A DNA stretch of 36,570 nucleotides from Candidatus Omnitrophota bacterium (GTDB lineage Bacteria; Omnitrophota; Gorgyraeia; Zapsychrales; Zapsychraceae): contig JACROV010000052.1 of assembly GCA_016214285.1 (NCBI GenBank), forward strand, positions 1-36,570. The letters are read 5' to 3'. The translations under genes and the position numbers were made by a program. Shown one piece after another: positions 12,101 through 27,100 of the stretch; position 1 is the stretch's first letter; each line of letters begins with the position of its first letter. The notes under the pieces were generated by a model. The model was not told the origin of the DNA. It saw only the letters and a program-made list of their open reading frames with translations, and searched no databases.

Positions 12101-15100
12101 TGCCCGCCGCCGCGACGAACACTGTAGCCACCGCGTACGCCCCGACGCCCACCGCGGCCGCCGCAACCGCCGCGACGCCCAAGCCGAGCAAAGTTTCGAT
12201 GGTGCCGAGGCCGGATTGGTTTTGCGTATTATCAACAATGTCGGTAGCTTTTGGTTTCTCTTCCACCTTCTCAATGCCTTGGGACGCGATGACCATATAC
12301 GCCGCTTTGCCGATGGTCCCGATATCTTCAGAGATATTGTAGTCCTGATTCCCGGAGAAAATCCTCAACCCAAAGGCGCTGTCCGTATCTTTACCTTTCA
12401 TGCTTGTCGTTGACGGATTGAGCGCGTACCCTCTGCGGAAGGCCTCCAACGCCCGGCCATAACTCATGCGCATATGGTTATACCAGCCTGTTCCAATAGA
12501 TTCCCCGGCCCCGCCGCCTAATACATGCGTACCCAGAAGATTCTTCGCATGTCCGTATTCGATATAAGAAGGACCGGATTCCGTAATGCCATTCTGCGGG
12601 CCGCGGATAGGAATCTTGGAAATCATATTAGGATGATCGCGCATATCCTGAAGATCTTCACGGTAGGCATCCAAATTATAGACTTGCGTGCTCTTGTCAT
12701 CCATGACAATGAGAGAATCAAGATAAGAGGCCTTCTTATCCATCGTAATGCCGGTCAAAGCGGCAGATTTGAACGGAAATCCGGTACGCACATAAATGAC
12801 CTTCGTTTGGACACCCGTCATGATTTTAATTAATTCACCAAGCTTTTTCCTTTGCGAAAACTCGCTTGTTGCTTCTAACGAAACTTGCGACGGTGGAATG
12901 TTATTTTCTTTATTCTTTTCTGGCTCATATTTTCCATACTTATTACTCGCCAAATAAAGAATAAATTCTTGAGGTAACCCCTGTTCCTTAACAGCTAACA
13001 TCTGTTCCACAAACCCGATACCGGTCGGATAAGAATTACCTCCAGGTGTTAACTTGCTCATGATCCACCGGCGTAATCTCCAAGCCTCTAACAGGAACCA
13101 CCGATCATTCTCGGCGTTCTCTCCCACCACATTAATCATCAAGTTATTCTCTGTTGAAGCTTTCTGCCGATCAATACCATGACGGAATATTCCGTTGGCT
13201 GTTATTTGATGCGAATGCCAGATAGTAACCCCAGATCTTGCTTCCAATTCACTCAATTTTCTTAACCAGTATTCAAACTTGGCGACTATCTTTCCACTCA
13301 CCTCATACTTGTCGTCATAGAATGTATCCAGTCGCAATCCTTTCGAATTCAACCGACCGGACAATCCTTCACCCCATCCCAAGATCATATCCGCACCCTT
13401 TTCCGCATTACCAATTGCCGGAGACTTCAGCGTAGGACCGCCAACATAAACCTGCGCCATGGTTCTTCTCTTCTCTATTTCCCTTGACTGGTCATCCATG
13501 CGATGAGTATCCCGTTCTTTGCCTTTACCTAAATATCCTTCGATCAAATTCAAATATCTCTGGGCATAAGCCTGGCTGCCTTCATCGACCGTACTGCGGA
13601 CTTCATCAAAGAGGTTCTCAACTCTTGAGACCTGATAAGATGTCATTTGCGGTTCTTGCTCTTTAAACAGTGCTTTTAATCTTCCATACTCTTTCTGAAG
13701 TCCTTTATATTCAAGATGCCCAAGCCAACGACCCAAGGCATAATAAATGAACAGCCCGGCGAGAATGAACCCTCCGGAGATTAAGAAGTCAGATGTAAAT
13801 ACCGACAAAATAGCGCCGCCTGGCCCTTCCACGCTGACCATGTGATACACCGGCACCCAGAAAAGCCAAATTAAAGCCATTAGCGATACAACATAAGACC
13901 GCACGAATACCGACTTGAGCCTGTTTTGCTGCTTATAAAGACCCAGGTATCTGTCAATGGCTTTCCACTGATTATCTGTAAAAATCGTTTCAAAAACTGT
14001 AAACAGCGTTAAATTATTGGTCTTGTTATAATTCTCCAAATCTTCCTTAAACTTATCATTTACTCCTCTAAATTCGCTGGTTAAAAGACCATCTTTATCC
14101 AAATAGTTTTTCTTAGTTAATGCTTTAACGAGGTTCTCAATATTTGTTTTTATTTCCTCTGCTATTCTTAGCTCTATTTTCTTCTTCGCTTCAGGCGTCG
14201 TTTGGTCAATACGAAGCTCTTTCCTTATTTCCTCTTCGCGCTTCTTTTTGTCTCCCCCATTGACCATAACGTCTAATAATTCCGCCGCAACAAAATCACC
14301 CCTTCCCTTAGCCTCGGTAATGGCCCCATAATTAATAAACCCTTTTCTCTTCTTGAAGAAGCCAGGCATGTTGCGGATTAAACCCGGCTTATTTATAAAA
14401 TTACGAATGGTCTTAAACTGATATGCCCAGGCCAATAACAGGACAGCACCGATAATAAATGTAACAATGGGGATATACGGGGCAAAAGGAACAAAAGTCA
14501 CTACCCCAGTCGACATCATTAATTTAAATGTCATAATCGTGGCTACCCCAGCCAGCCATGCACCAATCTTAACCGGGAGCGTCAATTTGCTGTATTTGGA
14601 TTCCGGCATATTCATGACAAATATCCCGATCAAAAGGCCCGACGTCAGGATCAAAAACGGATACAACAACAACACATTCATGAAAATAGTATTAAAACTT
14701 ATCGTAAACAGATACAGGGCAAAGAGGCCCAACCCATAACCTAACCAAGCCACTCTCATATGATGCGCCCCTTCATCTTTCATCCGTTCGCTGACATCCA
14801 CCGCCAAGTAATCCGTCTCCTTAGCCCCTGAAATCGTGAACTTCAATGTCTGGAAGATCCTCTGGCCTTGCACATGGATGACCAGCTGATAGGGGAAGCG
14901 AATCATGTCCTTGCCGCGGTTGATCAGCCAATGGCTCAACCCCTGGGTGTAACCGCCGGTAAATAATCCGACAAGAATGATGGCTGGCATAACCAACGTA
15001 CTAACCGCAAAGAAATTTCCTGCCGCAAATGCCACAACAGCACCTGCCAAGGCAGCCGTCTTGCTGAAAGATTTTCGATCCAAATCAGCCACAAGACCGA

Positions 15101-18100
15101 AGAGCGTAATCACCTGGTTGAAAAATATCCCCATGATTACCAGTAAAAGCACAACCCCCTGGAACGGCGAGAAATTGAATATGGTTGATACGGCGAGAAG
15201 GATGATCAAGTGCATCGCTGTCCGGGCACTGGTAAAGAACCGCGAGTTATTCGCCCTGACCTCTTTAGCAAACACGGAAAGTGGCCCCAACTCATTGACC
15301 TCCTGAACCACCTTATCCCCCATATTCTGCGGAAGACCGCCGGACCACCGGATAAAGGCCGACCACCAATCAGCATGCGAGAAGGTCTCGCGCATCTTGC
15401 GGGCGTAGGCCTTGGTCAATGTGAAGCGGATACTCTGGTTATCTAACCAACCGTCCAATAAACCACTAATCTTAGAGATAACCTTACTATTAATAAAGTG
15501 AAGTATTCGCTGTTCAAAAATCATCAAGACGGCCAACAGGCCGGCGATTCCATAAAGAACAGGAATCGAGAGCCCTCCAAGGCCTGTTGTCAAACACAAG
15601 ATCGCGAAAGCCAACCCCAGCGTTCTAAACGGCGTTGTCGCAAAGAGCGCTGCCGCCGATCCTAAGGCAAACCCCCAGCCAACCCGCATCAAGGAAACCG
15701 CGAGGAATAACATGTATCCGCCCGCAAGGATCTTAAAGAGGCTGCCTAGGCTGAATTGCGCCAGGAAAAACAGGTGAAATGTTTCAACCCCCAGAAACGT
15801 GCCAAACGCGACAAACCCCGCAAGGCTCGCGACATAGAAGAATATCGCTCCCAGCATGCCAGCCCATCCGCCGGTAAATATTTGTGGACGATAATGATAC
15901 CGCAAGGTCAAGGCCAGCACGGAAACCGGCCGTGTCTGGATAAAGAAGCTGCGGCCGTTTAATTTATCCAGGATATTCTTGACCATCCAAAGCGGCGCCA
16001 TTCCAAACACCGTTGTCATCCTCTGAACAAATCCCGCCTTGTCCTTTGCAAGTTTCTCCGTAATCGTTTTCGCTGTCGGTATGTTGCGGATGAATTTAGT
16101 CACTACAGCCGTCTGGATAAATGTTGTGAGGACATTGATGGCCAACGGCATGATAATGCCCAATAATTCCATAAAAGCCGTCAATCCGACCAGACCGATC
16201 AAGGCCTGCATCACCCAGACAATATAAGGAATAACCCCAACGAACATCACCGGCAAGAGTGTCCATACCTGCGATACCAGGATAAAGACCGCTGCAATCG
16301 CCGCGAGCCGGAAGCCAAAAGACAGGAAGATCAAGATCGTCGGCATCCTTAACCAGCCCCACTTTGCCTCAAAAGACCGCACGCCCTGCGCGCCAGTTAA
16401 GTCTTTAAATCTAAATGTCTTGGCCCAGTTGGCGAGGATCGCAAAAAGGAGCGCTCCGGCGACTAGCCCAACAATCCAAGCTAATAAGGTCACATGAGCC
16501 GGAATGCCAAGAATAGAAACAAGATTTAAGACAATCGATTCCTTGCCGATCAGCTCAGTGACACCGACAAGGATGGAGACGGCCAAGAAACCGTACTGGA
16601 TGAACGACCGGCCCGCACGAATGGCTAATGAATGGATTGGCCTGCCAAATAGACCTTCACGCTGTTTGAATCTCTTATAAGCACCTTCTATGCTATCCAT
16701 GAGGGATTTGTTAATGCCAAAATCGTTCTCCATTTTATCTTTAAGACCTTTCCATTCCTCCTCTATGCCCGCCACATCCTTGTCTCCAATGAGAGATTGC
16801 AGATCATTCAACCATTTAAGCCGGTCTGCGGATTCTTTCCCCACATCATATAATTTCAAAGGCGCTGGTAATGGCGCAATGGCTTTTTCTTTAAGCAATG
16901 CCTCAATGGCGTTGCTAATTCTTTGTCGCTCCTCATCATTTTGAGCATTGTCATAGGCATAGATCAATGTTCGCAACTTGCCGGCTAGCTCTTCCAGGAA
17001 GGCGTCAAACCGGGCCACGACCTGAACGCTGTCTTCCGTCAAAAAGCTGTCCTTCTTCCCGGCCTTGATATAAAACACGAGGCGCGTCGCTAAATACGCC
17101 ATTACCGCGTCAAATCCGTTGAGCCATTCTTCACTACCGGAAATAAGGGTTTTCTTTTGCTCTTCAGTCGGATTACCCCATCCCTTCACTTTCGCTCTCC
17201 AATGGATCAACAGCGCGTAGATCGGAACGACGTAAGCTAAATAATTGGCCTCCTGCACACCTTCGCTCAGGACCAAGGAATCCTTGCCTTCCTCCAAGGT
17301 ATTTAATATTCTTACTCTTTCCTGCCCATTGGCATCCTTTGTCCGCTCAAACCGCAACATGACTTTGAGGATCCTTCGCTCAATGGCCATATCCTTCTCT
17401 GCTTCCGTAAAGGCTTCTTTGGCCACGGAACTCTTGCGTTTTCTTGCTTGCAGCATTCTCTTGATAAGGCCCCAGATCGGTCCGATAAATAAAGACAGGA
17501 CAAATACAATCATGGCGACAGTGACAACCGCCCGGTCAAATGAACCGAACAATTTACCAAACACTTTATTGTCTTTAAATCGCTCATTGGTATTAAGATC
17601 TTGTTCAATCTGTTCAGCGGCCTTGAATTCGGGCCTGCCGGCAATATTTGACCGTTCAGCGATCTTTTCGCGCAATGAAGGTCCGTCAATATTTTGCCTC
17701 AATGGTATGCGGACCGGGTCGCCTGTGTTCATATCCGTATAAGAAGTCTCTTTATTTCGTAATATAACTCGCCCACCGGTTATTACGTCAATCCAGCGGT
17801 TTGTTTTATTAAACATCTGTTTGAGCACTGGCGTCACGTAACCGTTTTCTTCGACCACAATAAGACCGGTTTCGCCAATCGTCTCAATATCTCTGCCGGA
17901 GGCGTCCTTGACAGACAACGGCTTGGGATAGAACGGCCAATCCGCGTTGTAGTTGATTATCTTGGAAGAATCAACCAACGGCTTGATAAACACCGCCGTC
18001 GGCTGTTCGTAGCCTTCCTGGTACGCCCAGCCGCCGGCCAGATCATACATGCCCCAGCGCAACCCTTCCTTGCCCATGCGGCCGTCTTCGGTCTCATAGC

Positions 18101-21100
18101 GCATGGCTAGGCGGCCGCCGAACAACTCGACGGTCGTGTTGTAGGTATGCGCGATCCAGTCGCTTGTGCTCAATCCAAAGAAGTTCCGGATCTTCGCGAA
18201 CCGTCCTAACTGCATATATTTGTCCGGATCGATGCCCTTGGCAGAGTCATGACGGTACGCGAAGCTTTCGGCGGCCAGGCGCCGGTCGCCTGTTTCGGGA
18301 TAAACGGGGAAGGTCACATCCCGTGGCGCACCCATACCCCAGCCGGTTTCTTTACTGATCGCCGGGAAGGAGGATAATATCGCGCGCAATTCACCTTCTC
18401 CGCTCATGATTTCCGAACGCGCCCCGAGCGGCACTTCGAACAGGAAGTTTCCGTTGTTCTCTTTAATAAGCCCTTCCAGGAAGGCATACCGCGCATTCTC
18501 CAGTCGGCCATTAAGCGCCTTGTTCGATAAGTCGGAAGCAATGCCTCGCTTGGCATCGAAATGGAGAAGTTTGTTCTCAAGATCCGTATTATTGGAGAAG
18601 GAATAATGCTTCTCTTGACCATCAAGCATAACCATAAAGAAGGTCTTGGTCGCGATATCGTAAATACCCCATTTTAATTTGTTGTTTTTGTCCCGGCCCA
18701 GCTCAAAGATCCTGTAGAATTTCTCATAAACTCTAAGGTCCCCTGTTACGAGTTTCTCTAACCCATGTTTCTCGAATTCCGCAAATTCTTTCAGCGTCAT
18801 CACGACCGGCACGCCATCGACCGTGCCCAGGTGCGTCTCCTGGACGTTTCCGCGCGCGTCGCGGATTTCTTCATAATCCACCCGGCCGATCTTGCCGTCC
18901 TTCAAATAAAAGATCATCTCGCCGCGGTAATGGATCCTCTTCTCGCCATTAAGGAGCAGGGCGACGTCCACAGCATTGACGTCGAAGATGGGTTTCCCGT
19001 CGGCATACGTCAGCCAGCTGCGGTCGATTAAATTACCGCGGATGTATTTGATATTCCCTTCAATATATAACACCTTATCTTTGGCCACTTCCTGGGAAAC
19101 AGGCACGGCGTGCACCAGATAGGTCTCGGACTTACTGGCCAGGCCGATGACGCCGGGGATGCCCTCGTAGAACGATTCGGTCACTTCGTTGGGGATAAGA
19201 TTGCCTTCGGCATCCAGGCGGCCCTTGTAACTTTCAATGATGCGCCCGCGGCCGTCTTTGACAATCAGCCGATCGATGCCGAGGAAGTCTCTTACCATCC
19301 GGACATGCAACCTGCCGTCTTTGATGGCCTGGGTCGTCGACTCGGAATAAAGCGGGCCAAGTGCGGGGCTGACTCTCTTGTCCCCGTCCAGAACGTAAGT
19401 CGTTTCCGTCGTCGGGACCTCATACCGGCTAAAGCCGTCATATTTTGGCTCACTCTCACGCTGGCGGACAAATTTGCCGTTCTCTATTACGCCGTCGTAT
19501 TTCCTGATGAAGCGGCCATACGCGTCGTCTTCTTGCTGCCAGACCTGGCCGAAGAGCGGATTCCCCGTCTGGCTTAACACGCTGCCATCCTCCTGATCGA
19601 CACGAATGATCTTCGAGCTCTGGAGCTTGCGGCCGTCGTAAAGAAGATAGGATGCCCCTTCTTTGAGAGGATTGCGGTCCAGACCTAATGTCGCGCTGTC
19701 TTTGAAGACCGTCTTGATATCATGCCGGAAGTCTCCGGCGACTATCTCTCCGTCAAACTTCTCGGCCGTGTCGCCGCGGACGTCGATGACCTCTTCCCAA
19801 GTGAGCCAATTGTCGTTGACCTTGAAGATGCCGCTGGTCATCCGGACGGTCACTTTGCCGGTAACAGGATCGTAGGCCGTGACCTCTCCCGTTGAGAAAA
19901 GTTCGCCCTCAGCCGCGTAGGCCCGGAGAACCTCGCCATTATGCTCCATCGCATAGGTGCCGTCTTCCATAATGCGCGTCTCGGCCCGGTCCCCGATAAA
20001 GTCCGGCAGGCCCAGCGCCTCCCTGTCTGTGCCGTTGTAGAAAAACTCCGTCTTCTTATCCCTGGTCTGGCTCCACATCAATCTATCCGGCCACTTGTCC
20101 TCATCTTCTCGAGGCTCCAGGAAGGTCTTGATCCCGGTTTTGTAAACACCGCCGTCTTTATTCAAATCATCCCGCTGAACGACCAAATGCGTCTCTCCGG
20201 TTGCGCTATTGGTTTCTTCGCCGATCTCTCTGGAAACGGCCACAGGACGATCGTCAATATTCTGCGGAAGAATGAACGGCAACGGCGATTGGATCAGCGC
20301 TCTCTTCTCTGTTTCTTCTCTCGGCTTCTCCAGTTCTCTCTTCCCGGCCTCTAATGCCTCCAGGCGATGAAGAAGATCTTTGATCCTTGCCTGCTTTTGT
20401 CCCGTCGCGGGCGCCTGGGGCGCTTCCCCTCGCTCAGGAGCAATCACGGCAGGCGTCTTCTCTTTCCACAACTGCTTGAAGACATCAAAAACTTGTCTCG
20501 GGTTCCGGTCGATATCGACAAATCCCCACCATTCCTCGTTAAACTCGTTATCATAAAGCCCGCCCGAGCGAATTCCTGTCCGATCATGCTGCGAAGGATT
20601 GCCGGCCTTCCACCATTCATCCCCGAAGGTCATGAATGTGACCCCCAGGAAGACATCAGGATCGGCATTCTCGACGAGATTCTTCCAAATCGTCTCGTTG
20701 ACTTTCGCCTGCATGGCGGCATTTTCCCGGCCTGCCGCGCCGTCAAAGGCATCCGTTCCTGTCTCGGAGATATACAATTGCAGATGACCGGGGATCTCCT
20801 TGTCTCGCAGCATAGTCTTCCATTCTCTTATAACATCCGACGGATTGCCGCCGCGATAAACATTAACGCCCCAGACATCCACCGATGGCGCTTTCTTCAC
20901 GATATTCTTGCCGGGAACCTCTCCGTGCGCCGTGGCAACTTTGCGCCCGGGATCAAGGCGTTTGGCTGTCCGGGCCGCTTCTTCCAACATCTTGTACCAA
21001 TTATCAACATCCCCACGGAACCATTCCGGATGATAATTATATTCATTGCCGAACTCCCACATCAAAATAGCCGGATGATCTCTAAACTGCTGGATGTATG

Positions 21101-24100
21101 TCTTGTAGCCGCCCCTGGAAATATCCGGGCCCGCCACTTTGCGATCATCATAACTTGGGAAATTAATAATGACTTTAATGCCGTTGGCGGCCAAAGTATC
21201 CAGGAATTTCCTGGAGGTAATCGGATAGTACGTTCTGATCGTATTAGCGCCCATCTCCTTAAGTAAGGCGATATCACCCATATGCTTATCCCAATCGACA
21301 CCATCCCGTCTATCCTTGCCCTTATCTACTGCCGAATATGTCACGCCGCGAATCGGTATCATTTTATTCAGATCGTTGCCGCCTTTGCCTTCGTTCGGTT
21401 GTTCCTCGGCCTCGGCTGCAGACCCGAAAAGCCAGTCCGACACGACCCCCGCCGATTTCCTCATGTCTTCAATCTTTCCCAGCACGAAAGGCATGGTCAT
21501 CGGCACTGCCGGCGTGGTCACGGGCGGCACGACAGGAAGCATAGCCCCGGGCTGAGAACCTGGCAAAGAAGCTTGCGGCACAGACGGCTGATCATCCAAT
21601 GCCCCATTCTCCTCAAGCTCTCTTAATTCTTTCCTAAGTTTCTCCAGCTCTGTGTCTATTCTTTCTATCGCCTCCCGCCGCTGTTCTGTATCCTCCTTGA
21701 GCGGCAGCCCGCCTTTCTCATCCATGTGATAAATCTTGGACGCACCGTCTCCGACGAGAACCTCTATTTCGTTCTTGGCAAGATTGATGCGCCAGACCGT
21801 CTCGCCCTCGATATTCTTTTCGATCTGAACATGGTCTCTCATCAGCCTGTGCCGTGTCTCCGGCTCCAGAATTTGTTCCGGCAGGCGATAATACGACTTG
21901 CCGGTTTTCTCGATCAAAAGATAGCGCGGCGCGGTGAATTCGCGGATAAAGTCGCGGCCCTCAACGCCCAAAATAAGCGGCGCCTCTTTCGTTTCTTGCG
22001 AATCGTCTCCCTTGTCTTTGTAAGCAACAACGAATTTCCGCACACCCCGGATGCCTTCAATCTTCCTGGCGCGGATAGATTCATAAACGCGGCTTTCTGT
22101 CTGAACCTCGTTTCCTTCCAGCAGATTCTGAATACCTTCCTTCGTCTGTTCGACGAATCCCTCCCCGCGGACAGGAACATACCCATAACCCGTCTGAAGA
22201 TAATCAAGGACCTTGCGGATCGTCTTGACATTGGCCTCAACGATGATCGGATACTCGCTAACAAAGGTGTCACCCAGCACTTTAAATCTCTTGATCTCAT
22301 CCGGCAGGATGACCAAGGCCTTGCCGTCGCCGAGCGAGACCACGGTGCCGTCCTTGCGCGTGAAGAAAAATCCATAGCCGGCCTTATACCGGATGCCGGC
22401 CTTGGCCCTCTCCTCTTGAGGAATGTCCTTTACCGGCCGGGCCACGCTCAACTGTTGTTCGCTCAGGCCAATCAGGCTGTCCTTGAACAACCGGCCTTCA
22501 TCAAAAAAGATCGCGCCGCCGGCAAAAGGCGACTCTTCATCATAGAAAATTTGCCGGTCGCGCTCGATGGCCTTCGGGCCCGGGATGAACGTCGTCTCCG
22601 GTTTCCCGGCGACCGTCGTTGTCTCAAGCTTGCGAAATTCTTTGAGAGCCTGTGGATCGCCTTTAATCTCAACCTTAAGCCTGCCTTTCTGCGGCGTATC
22701 TTCAAAACCTAGCGGCGCGACCGTTTCATCCAGCGGATTTTGCGGGTTGTAAGGCACCGGAATGGAAAGCGGCTTCTTCCGGGCCTGCTGCAAAACGGGC
22801 AAAATCTTCGCGTAATCATCGCCGAACACCTTTGACATCGCATCCCGTGTCGCCTCCAAATTCGCCTTGACACGTATTTCCACCGGATTGCCCTGCGCCT
22901 GCTCGGCCCAACCATTCTCGATTAATTTCCTGGAGACCTCGATCCAGTCAAGCCCGATCTTCTCAACATCGGATTTGGCAACAAATCCTCTTTTGTCCTT
23001 ACCGTCGCGGGATTCCCCTGTCCACAGCCGTTTCACCGTCCCCCACAAGCCGTCGTCCTGATTTTTGTCCCCGTCATCCCTTCCGGAAAGGCTGAGCAGG
23101 TCATACTTGAACGAACCAAAACCGCCGGAGGAGTTGCTGCCGAGATCAATCTCCCAGCCATTCTGACGATAGCTGCTGTTAAGCGTCATGCTGTATTTAT
23201 CATTTTTATATTCACCGCCGACGGTAAGGTTCGTATTTTCGCCCTTATACAGCTTCACGCTGGCGTCATATTTTTCGCTGTCCTTTGTCTTGGTATAACC
23301 CGCGTCCCAATCTTTATACCCTAATTTGAATTTGGTGTACGGATCCAGGGCAACGCTTTGCTCGGCGCTGTAACGAATCTGATGGTCCTTGACCGGCTCG
23401 ACCGTGCCGTGGGCCCCGGCCGTAATGGACCTCGTCTCCTCGCCGAAGAAGAGGTTATTCATCTCCCATTGATTGAATCTCCTGAAAGAAAGGGTCAGCG
23501 AGGTGTTTTTCGCGACCTCATAATCCAGGGTGACCTTCTCCATATCAACGGTATCCTGGCTCTTAAGGGTAACGATGTCATCAAAGACCGTGTCTCCGGA
23601 ATACGAGTCTTCAATCTTCAGGCGGGCGTCGCTATCGGCGGATGAGCGGGCGATGCCGGCCTCCAGCTTCACCCTGAGCTTGGGCAGGGCGTTCGCCACA
23701 GGCGTATCCCAGTAACCCGTCACCGCGCTCGTCTTTTGCTTCCCGTCCCCGTTGACCTTGAAAACACCAAGCAGGCCGCCGTAGACGTCATCCTTGTTGT
23801 AGGTGAGGCCATCCATGACGAGGATGTAATATTCCCTGTGGTTCTCGCCTGTCGAGGAATCCTTCATCACCCAGCGATCATTCTGTATAGCGCCGGCACC
23901 GACGGAATGTCTGATATTCTCCCAGGCCTCAGGTGTGAGCTCAGTCATGACAAATACGTAGGCATTCTTGCTGGCGTCGTCGTGCTGCGCCTGGACGGTG
24001 CCGAAGAAGACGTCCATGTCCTTCCCTGCGAACTGGGAGATGGCAAAGTGCTTGTTGTTCGCCAGCTTCTCCTTGTCGCCCTCCTTGGTCTTGAAGTATT

Positions 24101-27100
24101 TGACCGCGGCATTCTCCACGCTCGTCTCGCCGTCTACGATAACCTTTTGAGCGCGCTCCCCTTTCAAATACGCGTCACGACCCATTATCACGATGCCGGC
24201 CTCTGGCGGGGCGCGGATAAGCCCGGCAAAGCGGGCATCCAGAGAGGCCTTGATCTCCTCCTCCTGCGCCGTCAGCTTCTGGCCGTCCAGATGAAGCTCT
24301 TTATACACCGATTCTTTCCATGCCTTGACATTGCCCTCGAGGGATTCATGGGCGCGGATGATGGCCTGGAGAGCCTCCTGAGCCTCTTTCTGCTGACGAT
24401 CAGCATCCTTCTTGGCCGCCTTGAACACCTTTGTCGCAATAAGCTTCTTCTGCTCAGCCCCCTGGACCCCACCTGTGCCGAGGCTCTCCAGCAGGTTCCC
24501 CAGCGGATTGTTGCCGTCACCCATATAAGACTTGATTATCTTCAGCGCCTTGAGGGCCATCTCTTTCTTGAACTTCCTGTCCTCGCTGGCCTTCCGGAGC
24601 GTTTCATCCGTGAACACATTATCACCAAAGCCGTTAATCTTCTTGAGGATCTCCAGCCGTTTGCTCAGCAGGTCGTATTCAACCTCACGGTTCTTCCGCT
24701 TGCGCTCAATAATCTGTGCGTCGGACTCCGGCCGCGGGGTGCCGTTTTTATCCGCCAACTGCAGAGCCTCATCCGCTTTCAACTCTGTCTCATAAAGGGG
24801 CAGATACACGTCACGCTCATAGATAAGGCTTGCCTTGAGCTGTTCATAATAAGGTTTGGCCTCGGGACGGATTTTCGGATTGGCAATAACCTTGTCTATG
24901 TAAGGAAGGGCTTTCGCCGTGATCTCCGTGTTGCGTTCTTGAAGGTATTTCCTGGCCTTAGCAATGGTAATAACTAAAGGATCATCCGAAGTGACCGGCA
25001 CTATCGGCAGGCCCTTATATCCGGGGAATTTGCTGGCATCCGGGATCCGCACATTCTGGGACCGGTTCAGCATATCGATATCCTTTGTCAGAAGCTCAAT
25101 CCGTTTTTCTTCAGAGCGGATCATCCTGTTGATGATCTCTTCCGGGGTTTCAAACGCCACATTGCCACCGTATCTGTTCTTCGCCTCATAGACCCTCAAC
25201 TGATCTTTAACCAATTGCCTGTTGTCCTTTTCGGCGGAGAGCCACTCTTCCGTCAGCCTCAGCATATCCTTGGTAAAGGCATTCCATGCCCCGTTGCCCT
25301 CAGAGGCCTTGATTGCATTCTTCCAATAGCGGGTGCCTTCGTCAAGCCTTGCAATGCGCCCTATTCTCTTGATGCCGCGCGCCTTCACCAGTTCTTCACC
25401 TATAATCCCGGCCATCCAGTCGTAATAACCATCGTCTGTGTCAAAATATTTCATGGCCTTTCTAAGATCATCTTCGGACATCAGAATATTTTCATAATCC
25501 TTCGTCCTGAGTTTCTCCTCCAGTTTCTTGATATTGTCTTCGGATTCTTTGATTCTATTTCCCGCGGCCTCTTTCATGCCGGAAACCAGGTCAATAACGT
25601 TTCCACTACTATCTTTCACGTTGAAATACACATCTGCCAGGGAAACCGTGCCGAACGACCCGCTATTGTAATTCTTGAGATCCTCGATGTGCCGCTTGAG
25701 GTCGCCCACCTTGCTTTCGAGCGCGGCAACGTCTTCCTCGCTGAACGGCAGGCCTTTGGAGGCCTTCTCAATCAAATCTTCTATATTCTTGAATATGTCC
25801 TCATTGGTCGCGGCCCCTTTCCGTAGCTCGTTCTTTAAATCATTGAGCGTCTGGCCCGCGCCGTAATCCAGCATCCCGCTTAAATAATATTCCAGATACA
25901 ATAGGGCCGCGTCCTTGTCCTGCTGCTCGGCAATACTCTCAAACAGGCCGGCAATGGCCCTGCTCATCTCGTCAAAGCCCGCCTGGCGCTTGGCCTCTTC
26001 CAGCTTCTTCAATCCCTCCAGGGCCTTCTCATACCTGGCTTTCCTGGCCTGGAAGGCCTTCCGCGCCTCTTTCAGGGCCTCCACGGCCGCCGCCGAATCC
26101 TGTACGCGCAGATCCTTCACTACCCCCTCGAGCAGATCCTGTATAGCCTCAATCGTTACGCCATTCATTTCGCGCAGGCGTTGCGCGAGAGCAGGCCGTT
26201 TTTCCTGAGGCAAAGAATAATTGCGTCTTTCGGTAAGGATATTCCGGGTTTCGTCTGTGATGCGGGTCCGCTGGCCTGTTGTCTGATCAATCACCTCGCC
26301 CCAGCCCTCCGGCCTGGGCATGTTCACGCCGAATTCGAGGATGCCGATCTCGCCTCTTGTGGTATCGATACCGGCCCCGGCCATAACCAGGGTGGCCGGC
26401 TGCCAGCCCTTCTTAAGCTCAAATTTCTCTTCTCTCCCGTCCGGATACACCCATTTCAAGCTGATCTCCACACCATCCACCTGTAATCTGGTAACAAGCG
26501 CCCACACGTCTTTCAGATCATAGAAATACTTGACCCCGCCGGCCAGGAGGTTGACCTTGGCGAGCGGTATTCCGCCATCAGCCGGCTTCTCGACCAGGAT
26601 GCCGATTTGATCCTTGCCGGTAAAACGCTCATCCGTCACAACCTTCAATTCCTCAGGCAGTGTCCTGGTTCTTATCCTCTTGTCGGAAAGCTCAATGGGC
26701 TCTTCAACCATCCGTCCCGCGGTCTGATCAAACCGCTTGAAATAATACTTGTCCCCGTTCTTATAAATGAATCTCCGCCTGTCTGTTTGCTGGACTTCAC
26801 GATCATCCGTAATGACATACAGCACCTTAACTGGCACCTTATCTCCATCTCTGTCCTTTTTGTTCTTCAGGCCTTCCTGGCGCAGAGGAGATTGAGTGTC
26901 CTCCCTGTACGGCTGATCGCCGGCAAGGGTCCCGTCACGGTTGAGAACCACGATATTCCCTGTCTGACCGGAATATTCATGGGAGAGCCAGTAATCGTTT
27001 CTGGCCATGGTCGCGCTATAGATAATCTGCGGATGCAGCATCTCGCCGTTGTTCTTGTTGCCGAAGCGCGTGGACGGATCGTGCGGCACCCGCACCTTGT

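Noticed and set aside
12074-12274. Arg/Trp-rich minus-strand ORF over the R repeat, and many similar plus- and minus-strand ORFs of 60-340 codons between 12,000 and 36,500
   Set aside because: They are out-of-phase shadows of the giant ORF with skewed composition, no ribosome sites and no family features, including the long ones at 23736-24977, 26607-27623 and 21726-22712.
12240-12700. Firm assignment to beta-1,3-glucan synthase (GT48)
   Set aside because: Only the short NISED element resembles it; neighbouring family motifs and QxxRW-type residues are not found.
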